A stretch of 64,000 nt of DNA, from contig NZ_CP084267.1 of NCBI RefSeq assembly GCF_022879595.1, positions 558,001 to 622,000 of the forward strand, written 5' to 3'. The position numbers were made by a program, and so were the translations under genes. Shown here piece by piece: positions 46,632 to 57,542 of the stretch. This DNA comes from Caballeronia sp. Lep1P3. Lineage in GTDB: Bacteria > Pseudomonadota > Gammaproteobacteria > Burkholderiales > Burkholderiaceae. A model generated the notes under the pieces. The model was given only the letters and a program-made list of their open reading frames with translations. It searched no databases and had not been told where the DNA came from. Position 1 is the first letter of the stretch. The number at the start of each line of letters is the position of its first letter.

Positions 46632-47582
46632 ATGGCTTCGGCAAAACTCAAGGCCGCGATCATCGGGTCGGGCAATATCGGCACCGACCTGATGATCAAG
46701 ATCATGCGGCACGGCAAGTATCTGGAAATGGGCGCGATGGTCGGCATCGACGCGAACTCGGACGGTCTCGCGCGCGCCGCGCGTCTGGGTGTGGCGACGA
46801 CGCACGAAGGCGTTCGAGGTCTCGTGAACCTGCCGGTTTTCGCGGACATCGACGTGGTGTTCGACGCGACCTCGGCCGGCGCGCACATCAAGAACGACGC
46901 GTTTCTCCGTGAACGCAAGCCCGGCATCCGCGTGATCGACTTGACGCCTGCGGCGATCGGTCCGTACTGCGTGCCGGTGGTCAATCTCGACACTCACCTC
47001 GATGCGCTCAACGTGAACATGGTCACGTGCGGCGGTCAGGCCACGATCCCGATGGTGGCGGCGGTCTCGCGCGTCGCCAAGGTGCATTACGCGGAAATCG
47101 TCGCGTCGATCAGCAGCAAGTCGGCGGGTCCGGGCACGCGCGCGAATATCGACGAGTTCACGGAAACGACGTCGCGGGCGATCGAAGTAGTCGGCGGCGC
47201 ATCGAAGGGCAAGGCGATCATCGTGCTGAACCCAGCCGAGCCGCCCATGATGATGCGCGACACGGTGTACACGCTGTCCGCGCTGGCCGATCAGGAGAAG
47301 ATCGAGAAATCGATCGAAGAAACGGTCGCCGCCGTGAACGCCTACGTGCCGGGCTACCGCCTGAAACAGAAGGTACAGTTCGACGCGATTCCCGAGAACG
47401 CGCCGCTCAATATTCCGGGCCTCGGCAAGTTCAGCGGCCTCAAAACGTCGGTGTTCCTCGAAGTCGAAGGCGCCGCTCACTATCTGCCGGCCTACGCCGG
47501 CAATCTCGACATCATGACATCCGCCGGCCTCGCGACTGCGGAGCGCATGGCTCAGTCGATGCTTCAGGGAGTGCTCGCATGA
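46632..47582 (+). CDS. mhpF: Acetaldehyde dehydrogenase, acylating (first copy)
   Basis: 316 aa CoA-acylating aldehyde dehydrogenase, channelling the aldehyde from MhpE to acyl-CoA. Rossmann motif [15 protein letters not shown]; catalytic Cys in [13 protein letters not shown]; conserved [20 protein letters not shown]. Overlaps mhpE by 4 bp, as expected for the physical complex. Long identical tracts with the 53290 copy. Confidence 0.93.
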   Translation: MASAKLKAAIIGSGNIGTDLMIKIMRHGKYLEMGAMVGIDANSDGLARAARLGVATTHEGVRGLVNLPVFADIDVVFDATSAGAHIKNDAFLRERKPGIRVIDLTPAAIGPYCVPVVNLDTHLDALNVNMVTCGGQATIPMVAAVSRVAKVHYAEIVASISSKSAGPGTRANIDEFTETTSRAIEVVGGASKGKAIIVLNPAEPPMMMRDTVYTLSALADQEKIEKSIEETVAAVNAYVPGYRLKQKVQFDAIPENAPLNIPGLGKFSGLKTSVFLEVEGAAHYLPAYAGNLDIMTSAGLATAERMAQSMLQGVLA

Positions 47583-48613
47583 ACGCGAACAATACCGGCA
47601 AGAAACTCTATGTCTCCGACGTGACCCTGCGCGACGGCATGCACGCGATCCGTCATCAATACTCGATCGACGATGTGCAGGCGATCGCCCGCGCGCTCGA
47701 CAAGGCGAAGGTGGACAGCATCGAAGTCGCACACGGCGACGGCCTGCAGGGTTCGAGCTTCAACTATGGCTTCGGCGCGCACAGCGATCTCGAATGGATC
47801 GAGGCCGTCGCGGACGTAGTCCAGCACGCGAAGGTCGCGACGCTGCTCTTGCCGGGCATCGGCACGATCCACGATCTGAAAGCCGCTTACGACGCTGGCG
47901 CGCGCGTCGTGCGCGTCGCGACGCACTGCACCGAAGCGGACGTGTCAAAGCAGCATATCGAGTACGCCCGCGAACTCGGCATGGACACAGTCGGCTTCCT
48001 GATGATGAGCCACATGACGACGCCGGAGAATCTCGTCGTCGAGGCGAAGAAGATGGAAAGCTACGGCGCGACCTGCATCTATGTAGTCGATTCCGGCGGC
48101 GCGCTCAACATGAACGATGTGCGCGATCGCTTCCGCGCGCTGAAGGGCGCATTGAGGCCGGAGACGCACACCGGCATGCACGCGCATCACAACCTGTCGC
48201 TCGGCGTCGCGAACTCGATCGTCGCGGTGGAAGAGGGCTGCGATCGCGTCGATGCATCGCTCGCGGGCATGGGCGCGGGCGCGGGCAACGCGCCGCTCGA
48301 AGTGTTCATCGCGGCAGCCGAGCGCATGGGATGGAACCACGGCACCGATCTCTACACGCTGATGGACGCAGCCGACGACATCGTGCGTCCGTTGCAGGAT
48401 CGTCCGGTTCGCGTGGATCGCGAGACGCTGGCGCTCGGTTATGCGGGCGTGTATTCGAGCTTCCTGCGGCATTCGGAAGCCGCCGCGCGTAAATACGACC
48501 TGAAGGCCGTCGATATCCTCGTCGAGCTGGGCAAGCGCCGCATGGTCGGCGGCCAGGAAGACATGATCGTCGACGTGGCGCTCGACCTCAAGAAGCGCGC
48601 CGCGCACGCCTGA
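47579..48613 (+). CDS. mhpE: 4-hydroxy-2-oxovalerate aldolase (first copy)
   Basis: 344 aa HMGL-like TIM-barrel aldolase yielding pyruvate and an aldehyde. The metal and Arg/Asp motif is [13 protein letters not shown]; metal histidines in [16 protein letters not shown]-terminal dimer region binds MhpF. Differs from the 54244 copy at only a handful of residues beyond the first eight. It ends the first cluster. Confidence 0.94.
   Translation: MNANNTGKKLYVSDVTLRDGMHAIRHQYSIDDVQAIARALDKAKVDSIEVAHGDGLQGSSFNYGFGAHSDLEWIEAVADVVQHAKVATLLLPGIGTIHDLKAAYDAGARVVRVATHCTEADVSKQHIEYARELGMDTVGFLMMSHMTTPENLVVEAKKMESYGATCIYVVDSGGALNMNDVRDRFRALKGALRPETHTGMHAHHNLSLGVANSIVAVEEGCDRVDASLAGMGAGAGNAPLEVFIAAAERMGWNHGTDLYTLMDAADDIVRPLQDRPVRVDRETLALGYAGVYSSFLRHSEAAARKYDLKAVDILVELGKRRMVGGQEDMIVDVALDLKKRAAHA
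47600..48613 (+). repeat. Direct repeat covering mhpE, first copy
   Basis: Aligned without gaps to 54262-55275 (constant offset 6,662 bp) with only scattered single-base differences, mostly synonymous. It includes nearly the whole mhpE frame. Flanking mhpF is a mosaic of identical and divergent patches; mhpD is much less alike. Confidence 0.85.
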
Positions 48614-48629
48614 GAGCGGCGCATTCCCT

Positions 48630-48662
48630 GACCGAGGCTCCCGAACAGGGCGAGCCTCGGTC
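48630..48662. terminator. Hairpin between convergent mhpE and mhpR
   Basis: An 11-bp perfect inverted repeat, GACCGAGGCTC and GAGCCTCGGTC, around an 11-base loop. No T-tract on either side, so it is a weak or Rho-assisted terminator serving both strands. Confidence 0.55.
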
Positions 48663-48687
48663 CTGCCGCGCCGCTTGGGCAGCGGCG

Positions 48688-49473
48688 CTACTTTCCTTCC
48701 AGTGCGGCGACCACTTCCGCCGCCGCCTCCTGCAGGGGCGGCACATAGCGGCGCACGGCTTCCGCGAGCGTCACCGCGCGCGACAGGAACACCACGTTCA
48801 GACTCGCGAGAACGCGATCCTTGTCCTTGATGGCGACCGCCACCGCGCCGATCTTCGCCTGTGCGGTCCAGTCGCCGAAATTCGTCCCGAAGCCGTCTTC
48901 GCGCACGCGCCGGATCAGGCTCGACACGAGACTGTCGTTGCGCGCGATGGTCTGCTGCTCTTCGCCGCCCGAACCCGATCGCAGCAGTTCCAGGATGTCT
49001 TCGCGCTGCTCGTCGGGACACGTCGCGAAATAGGCGCGACCCGCCGCGGTCAACAGCATCGGCAGACGGCGTCCGACCATCGCGCGATGAAACGACAACT
49101 GGCTGAAGCGATGCGTCGTCTCGCGGATGATCATCGCATCGCCATCGGGCGTCGTGAGATCGGACGGCCACGCGACGCGCTGCAGCAGTTGTCCCATGAT
49201 CGGCGGTGCGACGGTGGCGACGCGCTCCGTATCCGTGAAGCCTTCGCTCAGCGAACGCACCGCGAGCGTGAGACGAAAGCTGTCGTCCGACGCGCTTCTG
49301 CGCACGAATCCTTCTTCCATCAGCGTTTCCAGCAGGCGGCGCGCCGTCGTGCGATGCAGGCCCGTCAATTCCGCGATCTGCTGGCTCGTCGCGCGTCCGC
49401 CTTCCATCGCGTTCAGGGCGCGCAGCACGTCGAGGCCGCGCGCGAGGCCACGCACATTGGTATAGGTTGCCAC
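48688..49473 (-). CDS. mhpR: IclR family regulator of the mhp operon
   Basis: About 261 aa. N-terminal winged HTH: RGLARGLDVLRALNAME, TSQQIAELTGLHRTTARRLL; C-terminal effector domain with RVREDGFGTNFGDWT and VAVAIKDKDRVLASLN. E. coli MhpR activates the mhp genes with 3-(3-hydroxyphenyl)propionate. It is divergent from mhpA. The GTG at 49473 has AAGGAG 8 bp upstream; an in-frame ATG at 49500 would add 9 residues and abut the operator palindrome. Confidence 0.9.
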   Translation of the reverse strand: MATYTNVRGLARGLDVLRALNAMEGGRATSQQIAELTGLHRTTARRLLETLMEEGFVRRSASDDSFRLTLAVRSLSEGFTDTERVATVAPPIMGQLLQRVAWPSDLTTPDGDAMIIRETTHRFSQLSFHRAMVGRRLPMLLTAAGRAYFATCPDEQREDILELLRSGSGGEEQQTIARNDSLVSSLIRRVREDGFGTNFGDWTAQAKIGAVAVAIKDKDRVLASLNVVFLSRAVTLAEAVRRYVPPLQEAAAEVVAALEGK

Positions 49474-49500
49474 CGCGAAATCTCCTTCTGAATCAGGCAT

Positions 49501-49515
49501 GTGCATTCTATGCAC
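49501..49515. promoter_or_regulatory. Putative MhpR operator
   Basis: A perfect palindrome, GTGCAT-TCT-ATGCAC, of the 15-bp size used by IclR proteins, between mhpR and mhpA. It lies upstream of the putative mhpA promoter at 49531-49559, as an activator site should. Confidence 0.55.
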
Positions 49516-49530
49516 AAATTCGAGATTTTG

Positions 49531-49559
49531 TTGAGCGCGTTGGTGGCCGCCCATAGACT
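49531..49559 (+). promoter_or_regulatory. Putative sigma-70 promoter of mhpA
   Basis: TTGAGC (49531-49536), 17 bp, then TAGACT (49554-49559), about 80 bp ahead of the mhpA ATG and 15 bp downstream of the palindrome. Moderate match to consensus. Confidence 0.4.
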
Positions 49560-49637
49560 GCACACATCATCTAATAAAGACACCTCGCTTCCGCCGCGTC
49601 TCGCCGGGCGGTCGACAAATACATTCAGGAGACAAGC

Positions 49638-51482
49638 ATGCGCCCCGCCTTCGATCCGGCGGCCGGCAACGGCCGCGCTCATCCTTCAAAAACCTCGCAG
49701 CAGACGATTCACGCCGATGTCGCCATCATCGGAGCCGGTCCCGTCGGGCTGATGATCGCGAACATTCTCGGCTTGCAGGGCGTGCGCGTCGTGCTCGTGG
49801 AGAAGCTCCCGCAGATCATCGATTATCCGCGCGCCATTGGTCTGGATGACGAAGCATTGCGCGTCTTCCAGTCGATCGGCCTTGCCGACGACCTGCTGCC
49901 GCACACGACGCCGAATCACTGGATGCGCTTCACGCTGAAGGGCAAGTGCTTCGCGTCGATCGAACCGCGCACCGACGAATTCGGCTGGCCGCGCCGCAAC
50001 GCCTTCCTTCAGCCGCTCGCGGATGAACTGCTGTACCGCGGCCTTGCGCGTTTCGCGCATGTCGAGACCTTGCTCGGCCATACGGTCGAGAGTGTCGCTC
50101 AGGACCAAGACGGCGTGATCGTCGACGTGACGGACGCCAGTGGCGCGCGCAAGACCGTGCGCGCGGCCTATCTGGTCGGCGCGGACGGCGGCAACAGCTT
50201 CGTGCGCCGCACGCTCGACGTGCCGTTCGAAGGCCGCACGAAGCCGAATCAGTGGATCGTGATCGACGTGCGCCATGATCCTATCGGCTCGCCGCACATC
50301 TATCTTCATTGCGATGCAAAGCGTCCCTATGTCTCCGCCGCGCTGCCGCACGGCATTCGCCGCTTCGAGTTCATGGTGATGCCGGGCGAGACCGAAGAGG
50401 AGCTTTCGAAGCCGGAGAACATGGCGGCGCTCGTGAAAAACGTCGTGGCCGACCCGCACAAGGTGGATTACATCCGTCAGCGCGTCTATACGCACAACGC
50501 GCGGCTCGCGAGCACGTTTCGCGTGAAGCGCATCCTGCTCGCCGGCGACGCCGCGCACATCATGCCCGTGTGGCAGGGCCAGGGCTACAACAGCGGCATC
50601 CGCGACGCCAGCAATCTCGGCTGGAAGCTCGCGATGGTCGTGAAGGGCGTCGCGGGCGACGCGCTGCTCGACAGCTACACGATGGAACGCCGCGCCCATG
50701 CGCGCTCGATGATCCATCTCTCCGAAGTGGCCGGCGACATCTTCGCGCCGACGAGCTTCTTCGGCTCGAAGGTGCGCGATGCCTTCGTGCGCAGTTTCAA
50801 CGTGCTCCCTACCATGAAGCGCTATTTCGTGGAGATGCGCTTCAAGCCGATGCCGCGCTACGAGGAAGGCGCCGTGCTGCTGGAGCCGCGCGAGCGGCGC
50901 GACGGTGTGCTTGCCCGCATGATCGCGAAGGGCGGTCATTCGGCGCTCGGCCGCCTGCTCGGACTCATGAGCGAGAAGCGCGAATCGTGGATCGGGCGCG
51001 TGGTGCACGGCCGCGATCCGCACGCGCATACGCCGGTGGGCCGCATGTTCATTCAGCCGCGCGTGCGTCTCGCGGATGGCGCGATCGCGCGCTTCGACGA
51101 TGCCATCGGCAATCGCTTCGCGATGATCGGCTGGGGCGCGGACCCGACGTTCTGCCTCACGCCCGAAGCGCGGCGCATCTGGACGTCGCTGGGCGGCGTG
51201 TTCGTCATCGCGAAGCCGGACACGCAACTCGCGTTTCATGACGACGTGCCCGAAGGCGTGATCGCGCTCGGCGATATCGACGCGCGTCTGAAGGACTGGT
51301 TCGCGCGCCTGCCCGAATCGGTCGTGCTGTTGCGCCCTGACCGCTTCGTGGCGTCGATGTGCTCGCCCCAGTGCGCCTCCGATCACGTCATGCAACTCGC
51401 GCAAAAGCTCGCGTTCGTACCGGCGGCTGAAACGCCGGCGGAACGCACGCGTTCCCGCGACATCGTCACCGAAGGAGCCTGA
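49638..51482 (+). CDS. mhpA: 3-(3-hydroxyphenyl)propionate/3-hydroxycinnamate 2-hydroxylase
   Basis: 614 aa single-component FAD monooxygenase (PHBH/PheA class) starting the mhp pathway. FAD motif [18 protein letters not shown] motif [11 protein letters not shown] and GD motif [20 protein letters not shown] are intact. The C-terminal thioredoxin-like domain follows near residue 450. E. coli MhpA is 554 aa; here the N-terminus has a 20-residue hydrophilic lead. AGGAGACAAGC ribosome site. Confidence 0.93.
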   Translation: MRPAFDPAAGNGRAHPSKTSQQTIHADVAIIGAGPVGLMIANILGLQGVRVVLVEKLPQIIDYPRAIGLDDEALRVFQSIGLADDLLPHTTPNHWMRFTLKGKCFASIEPRTDEFGWPRRNAFLQPLADELLYRGLARFAHVETLLGHTVESVAQDQDGVIVDVTDASGARKTVRAAYLVGADGGNSFVRRTLDVPFEGRTKPNQWIVIDVRHDPIGSPHIYLHCDAKRPYVSAALPHGIRRFEFMVMPGETEEELSKPENMAALVKNVVADPHKVDYIRQRVYTHNARLASTFRVKRILLAGDAAHIMPVWQGQGYNSGIRDASNLGWKLAMVVKGVAGDALLDSYTMERRAHARSMIHLSEVAGDIFAPTSFFGSKVRDAFVRSFNVLPTMKRYFVEMRFKPMPRYEEGAVLLEPRERRDGVLARMIAKGGHSALGRLLGLMSEKRESWIGRVVHGRDPHAHTPVGRMFIQPRVRLADGAIARFDDAIGNRFAMIGWGADPTFCLTPEARRIWTSLGGVFVIAKPDTQLAFHDDVPEGVIALGDIDARLKDWFARLPESVVLLRPDRFVASMCSPQCASDHVMQLAQKLAFVPAAETPAERTRSRDIVTEGA

Positions 51483-51483
51483 C

Positions 51484-52470
51484 ATGACGATCCATCTCGA
51501 ATGCATGTCGCATACGCCGCTCTCCGGCTACTACGACCCCGCGCCGGAAGTCGTCGCGGAAGTCGAACGGATGCAACAGGCGGCACGCGAGCGCGTGCGC
51601 CGGTTCGATCCCGAACTCGTGATCGTGTTCGCGCCCGATCACTACAACGGCTTCTTTTACGACGTGATGCCGCAGTTCTGCATCGGCGTGAACGCGACGG
51701 CCATCGGCGACTTCGGCAGCGCGGCCGGGCCGCTTCGCGTCCCGCAGGAAGCCGCGCTCGCGCTCGCCGATGCCGTGCTCGCGAGCGATATCGACGTCGC
51801 CGTGTCGTATCGCATGCAGGTCGATCACGGTTGCGCGCAGGCGCTCGACATCCTGACGGGCGGTCTCGATCGCTATCCGGTCGTGCCGGTGTTCATCAAT
51901 TCGGTCGCGCCGCCGATGGCTTCGTGCCGCCGCGCGCGGCTGCTCGGCGAGGCCATCGGCCGCTTCGTCGCGGGTTCCCAGCGGCGCGTGTTGCTGATCG
52001 GTTCGGGCGGCATTTCGCATGAGCCGCCGGTTCCGGAGATTCACGGCGCGGATGACGTCGTGGCCGAACGTCTGATCGCGGGACGCAATCCATCGCCCGA
52101 ATCGCGCGAGGCGCGTCAGTCGCGCACGGTCGCGGCGGCGAAAGCGTTCGCCTCGGGCGACAGCCGTCTGCATCCGCTGAATCCGGCGTGGGACTGGGCT
52201 TTTCTGGACCTGCTGGCGCGCGGTGACGTCGCCGCCGCCGACGGTTTCACCAACGACGCGATCACGGGCGATGCCGGCAAATCGGCGCACGAAGTCCGCA
52301 CATGGATCGCGGCGTTCGGCGCGCTCGCGGCGTGCGGGCCTTACGAAGCGTCGATCGACTATTACCGCGCGATTCCCGAATGGATCGCGGGCTTCGGCGC
52401 GATGCACGCGCACTCGGCCGAACGCGCGCCGTTGCGTATCGCTGCCGCCACTGACAACGAACGCGCATGA
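51484..52470 (+). CDS. mhpB: 2,3-dihydroxyphenylpropionate 1,2-dioxygenase
   Basis: 328 aa class III extradiol dioxygenase (LigB fold, Fe(II)), unrelated to the VOC enzymes of the first cluster. Family segments: LECMSHTPLSGY, VIVFAPDHYNGFFYD, YRMQVDHGCAQAL, VPVFINSVAPPM and GSGGISHEPPVPEI. It opens the catechol ring from mhpA. Translated directly after mhpA (1 bp gap), with GAAGGAGC before the ATG. Confidence 0.94.
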   Translation: MTIHLECMSHTPLSGYYDPAPEVVAEVERMQQAARERVRRFDPELVIVFAPDHYNGFFYDVMPQFCIGVNATAIGDFGSAAGPLRVPQEAALALADAVLASDIDVAVSYRMQVDHGCAQALDILTGGLDRYPVVPVFINSVAPPMASCRRARLLGEAIGRFVAGSQRRVLLIGSGGISHEPPVPEIHGADDVVAERLIAGRNPSPESREARQSRTVAAAKAFASGDSRLHPLNPAWDWAFLDLLARGDVAAADGFTNDAITGDAGKSAHEVRTWIAAFGALAACGPYEASIDYYRAIPEWIAGFGAMHAHSAERAPLRIAAATDNERA

Positions 52471-52484
52471 AAGGAGACAAGCAA

Positions 52485-53264
52485 ATGCCGGACATTCAAT
52501 CGATCGCTGCGCGCCTGCGCGACGCGCAAGCATCGCGCGAGGCGATCGCGCCCGTGCGCGATGAAGCGCAAGCAGGCGACGTGGCGAGCGCCTATGCCAT
52601 TCAAAAGATCAACGCCGATCTGCGCGTGGAGCAGGGCGAGCGCATCGTCGGCAGGAAGATCGGGCTTACGTCGGCAGCGGTGCAGCAACAGCTCGGCGTC
52701 GATCAGCCGGACTTCGGCACGCTCTTCGCGTCGATGGCCTACGGCGACAACCAGCCGATGCCGCTCGCATCGCTGATTCAGCCGAAGGTCGAAGCCGAGA
52801 TCGCGCTCGTGCTCGACCGCGATCTCACCGCCGACAAGCACACCTTCGCCGATCTGATGCGTGCCACCGCCTACGCCGTCGCCGCGATCGAAGTGGTGGA
52901 CAGCCGCATCCGCGACTGGAACATCCGCTTTTTCGACACCGTCGCCGACAACGCGTCGAGCGGGCTCTTCGTGCTCGGCAGCCGTCCGGTGCTGCTGCGC
53001 GACATCGATCTGACGGCATGCGCCATGACGCTTTCCCGCGACGGCGAAGTGCTGTCGCGCGGCAACGGCGCGGCGTGCCTCGGCAATCCGCTCAACGCCG
53101 CCGCGTGGCTCGCGGACCGCATGGTGCAGCTCGGCACGCCCCTGCGCGCGGGCGACGTCGTGCTGACCGGCGCGCTCGGCGCGATGGTCGCGGTGAAAGG
53201 ACCCGGTTCATACCTGACGGAGATCGAAGGTCTCGGCAGCGTGCGCGCCACCTTCGGCGAATGA
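52485..53264 (+). CDS. mhpD: 2-keto-4-pentenoate hydratase (second copy)
   Basis: About 259 aa hydratase. Metal-site Glu pair in [16 protein letters not shown], and [17 protein letters not shown]. The ATG at 52485 is preferred, with AAGGAG 8 bp upstream, over an in-frame ATG at 52467 that overlaps mhpB as ATGA. The least conserved member of the duplicated block. Confidence 0.92.
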   Translation: MPDIQSIAARLRDAQASREAIAPVRDEAQAGDVASAYAIQKINADLRVEQGERIVGRKIGLTSAAVQQQLGVDQPDFGTLFASMAYGDNQPMPLASLIQPKVEAEIALVLDRDLTADKHTFADLMRATAYAVAAIEVVDSRIRDWNIRFFDTVADNASSGLFVLGSRPVLLRDIDLTACAMTLSRDGEVLSRGNGAACLGNPLNAAAWLADRMVQLGTPLRAGDVVLTGALGAMVAVKGPGSYLTEIEGLGSVRATFGE

Positions 53265-53289
53265 TTCACGAAACATACGGAGACACTCG

Positions 53290-54243
53290 ATGGCAACTGA
53301 CAATCCCAAACGCAAGGCCGCGATCATCGGCTCGGGCAACATCGGCACGGATCTGATGATCAAGATCATGCGCCGCAGCGAGCACCTCGAAGTCGCGGCG
53401 ATGGTCGGCATCGATCCGGCGTCGGACGGGCTGGCGCGCGCGGCGCGGCTCGGCGTGGCGACCACGCACGAAGGCGTCGAAGGCTTGACGCGCCTGCCCG
53501 TATTCGACGAGATCGACTTCGTGTTCGATGCGACGTCTGCCGGTGCGCACGTGAAGAACGACGCGTTCCTGCGCCGGCTCAAGCCCGGCATCCGCATGAT
53601 CGACCTGACGCCGGCGGCCATCGGCCCCTACTGCGTGCCGGTGGTCAACCTCGACGCGCATCTCGATGCGCTCAACGTCAACATGGTCACCTGCGGCGGG
53701 CAGGCGACCATTCCGATGGTGGCCGCCGTGTCGCGCGTCGCGAAGACGCATTACGCGGAAATCGTCGCGTCGATCAGCAGCAAGTCGGCGGGTCCGGGCA
53801 CGCGCGCGAATATCGACGAGTTCACCGAGACCACGTCGAAGGCGATCGAAGCGGTAGGCGGGGCGGCCAAAGGCAAGGCGATCATCGTGCTGAACCCGGC
53901 CGAGCCGCCGCTCATGATGCGCGACACGGTGTATGTGCTGTCCGAAGCCGCCGATCAAACCGAGGTCGAGGTATCCGTCGAAGAGATGGCCAAGGCCGTG
54001 AACGCGTATGTGCCGGGCTATCGCCTGAAGCAGAAGGTCCAGTTCGACGTGATTCCCGAGAACGCGCCGCTCAATATTCCGGGCCTCGGCAAGTTCAGCG
54101 GCCTCAAAACATCGATCTTCATCGAAGTCGAAGGCGCGGCGCATTACCTGCCCGCGTATGCCGGCAATCTCGACATCATGACGTCCGCCGCGCTCGCCAC
54201 CGCCGAGCGCATGGCCGCGACGCTCGTGGACACAGCAGCCTAA
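53290..54243 (+). CDS. mhpF: Acetaldehyde dehydrogenase, acylating (second copy)
   Basis: 317 aa. [16 protein letters not shown], catalytic Cys in [12 protein letters not shown] and [19 protein letters not shown]. Nearly 90 percent like the first copy by eye, with blocks of identical DNA around 53754-53820 and 54049-54110. Gene order D-F-E matches the first cluster. Confidence 0.93.
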   Translation: MATDNPKRKAAIIGSGNIGTDLMIKIMRRSEHLEVAAMVGIDPASDGLARAARLGVATTHEGVEGLTRLPVFDEIDFVFDATSAGAHVKNDAFLRRLKPGIRMIDLTPAAIGPYCVPVVNLDAHLDALNVNMVTCGGQATIPMVAAVSRVAKTHYAEIVASISSKSAGPGTRANIDEFTETTSKAIEAVGGAAKGKAIIVLNPAEPPLMMRDTVYVLSEAADQTEVEVSVEEMAKAVNAYVPGYRLKQKVQFDVIPENAPLNIPGLGKFSGLKTSIFIEVEGAAHYLPAYAGNLDIMTSAALATAERMAATLVDTAA

Positions 54244-55275
54244 ATGGACGGCAACATGGACAAGAAACTCTATATCTCCGACGTGACCCTGCGCGACGGC
54301 ATGCACGCGATCCGTCATCAATACTCGATCGACGATGTGCAGGCGATCGCCCGCGCGCTCGACAAGGCGAAGGTGGACAGCATCGAAGTCGCACACGGCG
54401 ACGGCTTGCAAGGTTCGAGCTTCAACTATGGCTTCGGCGCGCACAGCGATCTCGAATGGATCGAGGCCGTCGCGGACGTGGTCCGGCACGCGAAGGTCGC
54501 GACGCTGCTCTTGCCGGGCATCGGCACGATCCACGACCTCAAAGCCGCTTACGACGCCGGTGCGCGCGTCGTGCGCGTCGCGACGCACTGCACCGAGGCG
54601 GACGTGTCGAAGCAGCATATCGAGTACGCCCGCGAACTCGGCATGGACACCGTCGGCTTTCTGATGATGAGCCACATGACGACGCCGGAGAACCTCGTCG
54701 TCGAGGCGAAGAAGATGGAAAGCTACGGCGCGACCTGCATCTATGTGGTCGATTCGGGCGGCGCGCTGAACATGAACGATGTACGCGATCGCTTCCGCGC
54801 GCTGAAGGGCGCATTGAAGCCGGAGACGCAGACCGGCATGCACGCGCATCACAACCTGTCGCTCGGCGTCGCGAACTCGATCGTCGCGGTGGAAGAGCGC
54901 TGCGATCGCGTCGACGCGAGTCTCGCGGGCATGGGCGCGGGCGCGGGCAACGCGCCGCTGGAAGTGTTCATCGCGGCAGCCGAGCGCATGGGATGGAACC
55001 ACGGCACCGATCTGTACACGCTGATGGACGCAGCCGATGACATCGTGCGCCCGCTGCAGGATCGTCCGGTTCGCGTGGACCGCGAGACGCTCGCGCTCGG
55101 TTATGCAGGCGTGTATTCGAGCTTCCTGCGGCATTCGGAAGCCGCCGCGCGCAAATACGACCTGAAGGCTGTGGACATCCTCGTCGAGCTGGGCAAGCGC
55201 CGCATGGTCGGCGGCCAGGAAGACATGATCGTCGACGTGGCGCTCGATCTCAAGAAGCGCGCCGCGCACGCCTGA
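54244..55275 (+). CDS. mhpE: 4-hydroxy-2-oxovalerate aldolase (second copy)
   Basis: 343 aa aldolase, same motifs as the first copy ([24 protein letters not shown]). Differences seen between copies are few (for example VRHAKV against [14 protein letters not shown] against LRPETHTG). The ATG at 54244 directly follows the mhpF stop; a second ATG at 54256 is the alternative. Confidence 0.94.
   Translation: MDGNMDKKLYISDVTLRDGMHAIRHQYSIDDVQAIARALDKAKVDSIEVAHGDGLQGSSFNYGFGAHSDLEWIEAVADVVRHAKVATLLLPGIGTIHDLKAAYDAGARVVRVATHCTEADVSKQHIEYARELGMDTVGFLMMSHMTTPENLVVEAKKMESYGATCIYVVDSGGALNMNDVRDRFRALKGALKPETQTGMHAHHNLSLGVANSIVAVEERCDRVDASLAGMGAGAGNAPLEVFIAAAERMGWNHGTDLYTLMDAADDIVRPLQDRPVRVDRETLALGYAGVYSSFLRHSEAAARKYDLKAVDILVELGKRRMVGGQEDMIVDVALDLKKRAAHA
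54262..55275 (+). repeat. Direct repeat covering mhpE, second copy
   Basis: Partner of 47600-48613, same orientation, offset 6,662 bp, no gaps seen. Recombination between the two would delete mhpR, mhpA, mhpB, mhpD and mhpF of the second set. Confidence 0.85.
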
Positions 55276-55335
55276 GCAACCCGAATCAGCGAAGCGCCAT
55301 GAAGAGCGCCGCATGTCAAAACCGGAGACTTCTCG

Positions 55336-56577
55336 ATGAAACCTTCTACGACCGCGCCCGGGCGTTCCGGCGGCGCACTCACGATCGGCCTGTGCCTCGT
55401 GGTCGCGCTGCTGGAAGGGCTCGACCTGCAATCGACGGGCGTCGCCGCGCCCCGCATGGCGGCCGAGTTCCATCTCGCCGTCGCGCAACTCGGCTGGGCT
55501 TTCGGTATCGGCGCGCTCGGGCTCTTGCCGGGCGCGGCAATCGGCGGACGTCTCGCCGACGGCATCGGACGCAAGCGCGTGCTGATGTTGTCGGTGACGC
55601 TCTTCGGCGTCTTTTCCATCGCGACGACACAGGTGTGGAACCTGCAAAGCCTGCTCGCGATGCGCTTCCTGACCGGTCTCGGCCTCGGCGCCGCGATGCC
55701 GAACCTGATCGCGCTATGCGCCGAAGCCGCTCCGCCCGAGCGTCGCGGCGTCGCCGTCGGCGCGATGTACTGCGGCATGCCGTTCGGCGCGGCGCTGGCG
55801 GCGGTCATCGGCATCGTGAGTCCGGGCGAGGAAGGCTGGCGGCATATTTTCTATGTCGGCGGTCTCGGGCCGCTCCTGACCTTGCCGCTGCTCGCGCTGT
55901 TCCTCAAGGAATCGACGCACTTCGTCGCGGCGAGCCGTCAGGCGCCCGGCGGCGTCGTGCAGGCGCTCTGGAAGGAAGGGCGCGCGGGCACGACCATCGC
56001 GCTGTGGACGAGCTATCTCGGCACGCTGATCGTGCTGTACTTCCTGATGAACTGGCTGCCGTCGATGGTCGTGAGCCGCGGCCTGACGCGCGTGCAGGCG
56101 GGCGTCGTGCAGATGATGTTCAACATCGGCGGCGGCATCGGCGCGATCGTCATTGCGGCGCTGATGGACCGTATCGGCAAGCGGCCGGTCGTCGTCGGCA
56201 TGTATGTCGGCATCGCGGCGGCGCTGCTTGCGCTGGCGGGCGCCACCGGCAGCGTATCGATGGCCTGCGGCGGACTGCTGGCAGGACTGTTTCTGGTGGG
56301 CGGGCAATCGGTCCTCTATGCACTCGCGGGCGCTGCCTATCCGACGCAGGTGCGAGGAACGGGCGTCGGCGCGGCGGTGGCCGTCGGGCGCGTCGGCTCG
56401 ATGGTCGGGCCGCTGATCGCCGGGCAGTTGCTCGCGCTGGGCCAGAGCGCATCGATGCTCGTGCTGTCGAGCATTCCGCTGATCGTGATCGCGGCAGTCG
56501 GCGCGCTCACCGTGGCGGCCAATCTGACGCGCGAAACGCCCGACGTTGCGCGCGCACTTCGAACCGAATCTATCTGA
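55336..56577 (+). CDS. mhpT: 3-hydroxyphenylpropionate MFS transporter
   Basis: 413 aa aromatic acid:H+ symporter. The first helix carries [17 protein letters not shown] and the A-motif is [14 protein letters not shown], as in E. coli MhpT. It imports 3-(3-hydroxyphenyl)propionate across the inner membrane. It sits inside the operon between mhpE and mhpC. Confidence 0.92.
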   Translation: MKPSTTAPGRSGGALTIGLCLVVALLEGLDLQSTGVAAPRMAAEFHLAVAQLGWAFGIGALGLLPGAAIGGRLADGIGRKRVLMLSVTLFGVFSIATTQVWNLQSLLAMRFLTGLGLGAAMPNLIALCAEAAPPERRGVAVGAMYCGMPFGAALAAVIGIVSPGEEGWRHIFYVGGLGPLLTLPLLALFLKESTHFVAASRQAPGGVVQALWKEGRAGTTIALWTSYLGTLIVLYFLMNWLPSMVVSRGLTRVQAGVVQMMFNIGGGIGAIVIAALMDRIGKRPVVVGMYVGIAAALLALAGATGSVSMACGGLLAGLFLVGGQSVLYALAGAAYPTQVRGTGVGAAVAVGRVGSMVGPLIAGQLLALGQSASMLVLSSIPLIVIAAVGALTVAANLTRETPDVARALRTESI

Positions 56578-56594
56578 ATCGATCTCTGAGGAAC

Positions 56595-57473
56595 ATGAAC
56601 ATGAACATGACGACCAACGAAACCTGGACGGAAGCCGCCACGAGCAAGTTCGTGAGCGTGATGGAAGGCGATACGGAACTGCGCATCCACTACAACGACA
56701 CCGGCGCGGGCCGCGAAACGCTCGTGCTGCTGCACGGTTCCGGCCCCGGCGCGAGCGGCTGGGCGAACTATCACCGCAACGTCGATGCGTTCGCCGATGC
56801 GGGCTATCGCGTGCTGCTCATCGACTGCCCGGGCTGGGGCAAGAGCGATTCGATCGTCTGCACGAGTTCGCGCTCCGATCTGAACGCGCGCGTCGTCAAG
56901 GGCGTGCTCGATACGCTCGGCATCGACCGCGTGCACTTCGTCGGCAATTCGATGGGCGGCCACAGCGCGGTGGCGTTCGCGCTGTCATATCCGGACCGCG
57001 TCGGCAAGCTGGTGCTGATGGGCGGCGGCACCGGCGGCCCGAGCCAGTTCGTGCCGATGCCGACCGAAGGCATCAAGCTCTTGCAGGCGGTCTATCGCGA
57101 TCCGTCGATCGAGAACATCAAGCGCATGCTCAACGTGTTCGTGTACGACGCGAGCACGATGACCGAGGAATTGCTGGAGGCGCGTCTGCAAAACATGCTG
57201 GCGCGGCGCGATCATCTGGAAAACTTCGTCAAGAGTCTCGCCGCGAACCCGAAGCAGTTTCCCGATTACGGGCATCGGCTGAACGAAATCAAGGTGCCTG
57301 CGCTCGTCATCTGGGGACGCGACGACCGCTTCGTGCCGATGGACGTCGGCTTGCGTCTCGTCTGGGGCATGCCGAATGCCGACCTGCTCGTGTTCGGCCG
57401 CTGCGGGCATTGGGCGCAGTGGGAGCATGCCGAGCGATTCAACGAGACCGTGCTGGCGTTCCTCGCGCGGTAA
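56595..57473 (+). CDS. mhpC: 2-hydroxy-6-oxonona-2,4-dienedioate hydrolase
   Basis: About 292 aa C-C bond hydrolase, triad intact: Ser in [10 protein letters not shown], Asp in [12 protein letters not shown], His in [13 protein letters not shown]. It splits the MhpB product to succinate or fumarate and 2-hydroxypentadienoate. Three in-frame ATGs (56595, 56601, 56607) follow TGAGGA; the first or second is likely used. It ends the operon. Confidence 0.94.
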   Translation: MNMNMTTNETWTEAATSKFVSVMEGDTELRIHYNDTGAGRETLVLLHGSGPGASGWANYHRNVDAFADAGYRVLLIDCPGWGKSDSIVCTSSRSDLNARVVKGVLDTLGIDRVHFVGNSMGGHSAVAFALSYPDRVGKLVLMGGGTGGPSQFVPMPTEGIKLLQAVYRDPSIENIKRMLNVFVYDASTMTEELLEARLQNMLARRDHLENFVKSLAANPKQFPDYGHRLNEIKVPALVIWGRDDRFVPMDVGLRLVWGMPNADLLVFGRCGHWAQWEHAERFNETVLAFLAR

Positions 57474-57498
57474 AGGCAGGCCGTGCGGCGGATGTCGA

Positions 57499-57527
57499 AC
57501 CGGGTATCGCCGCATGCGATACCCGGT
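57499..57527. terminator. Terminator between convergent mhpC and prpF
   Basis: A perfect 12-bp stem, ACCGGGTATCGC with loop CGCAT, lies between two convergent stops. GC-rich hairpin without a long T-tract; it probably serves both directions. Confidence 0.65.
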
Positions 57528-57542
57528 CGGCGTTCGACCGCA

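Noticed and set aside
53266-55647. 793-codon minus-strand frame across mhpF and mhpE
   Set aside because: The same frame appears antisense to the first copy, as expected for a mirrored shadow, with no domain.
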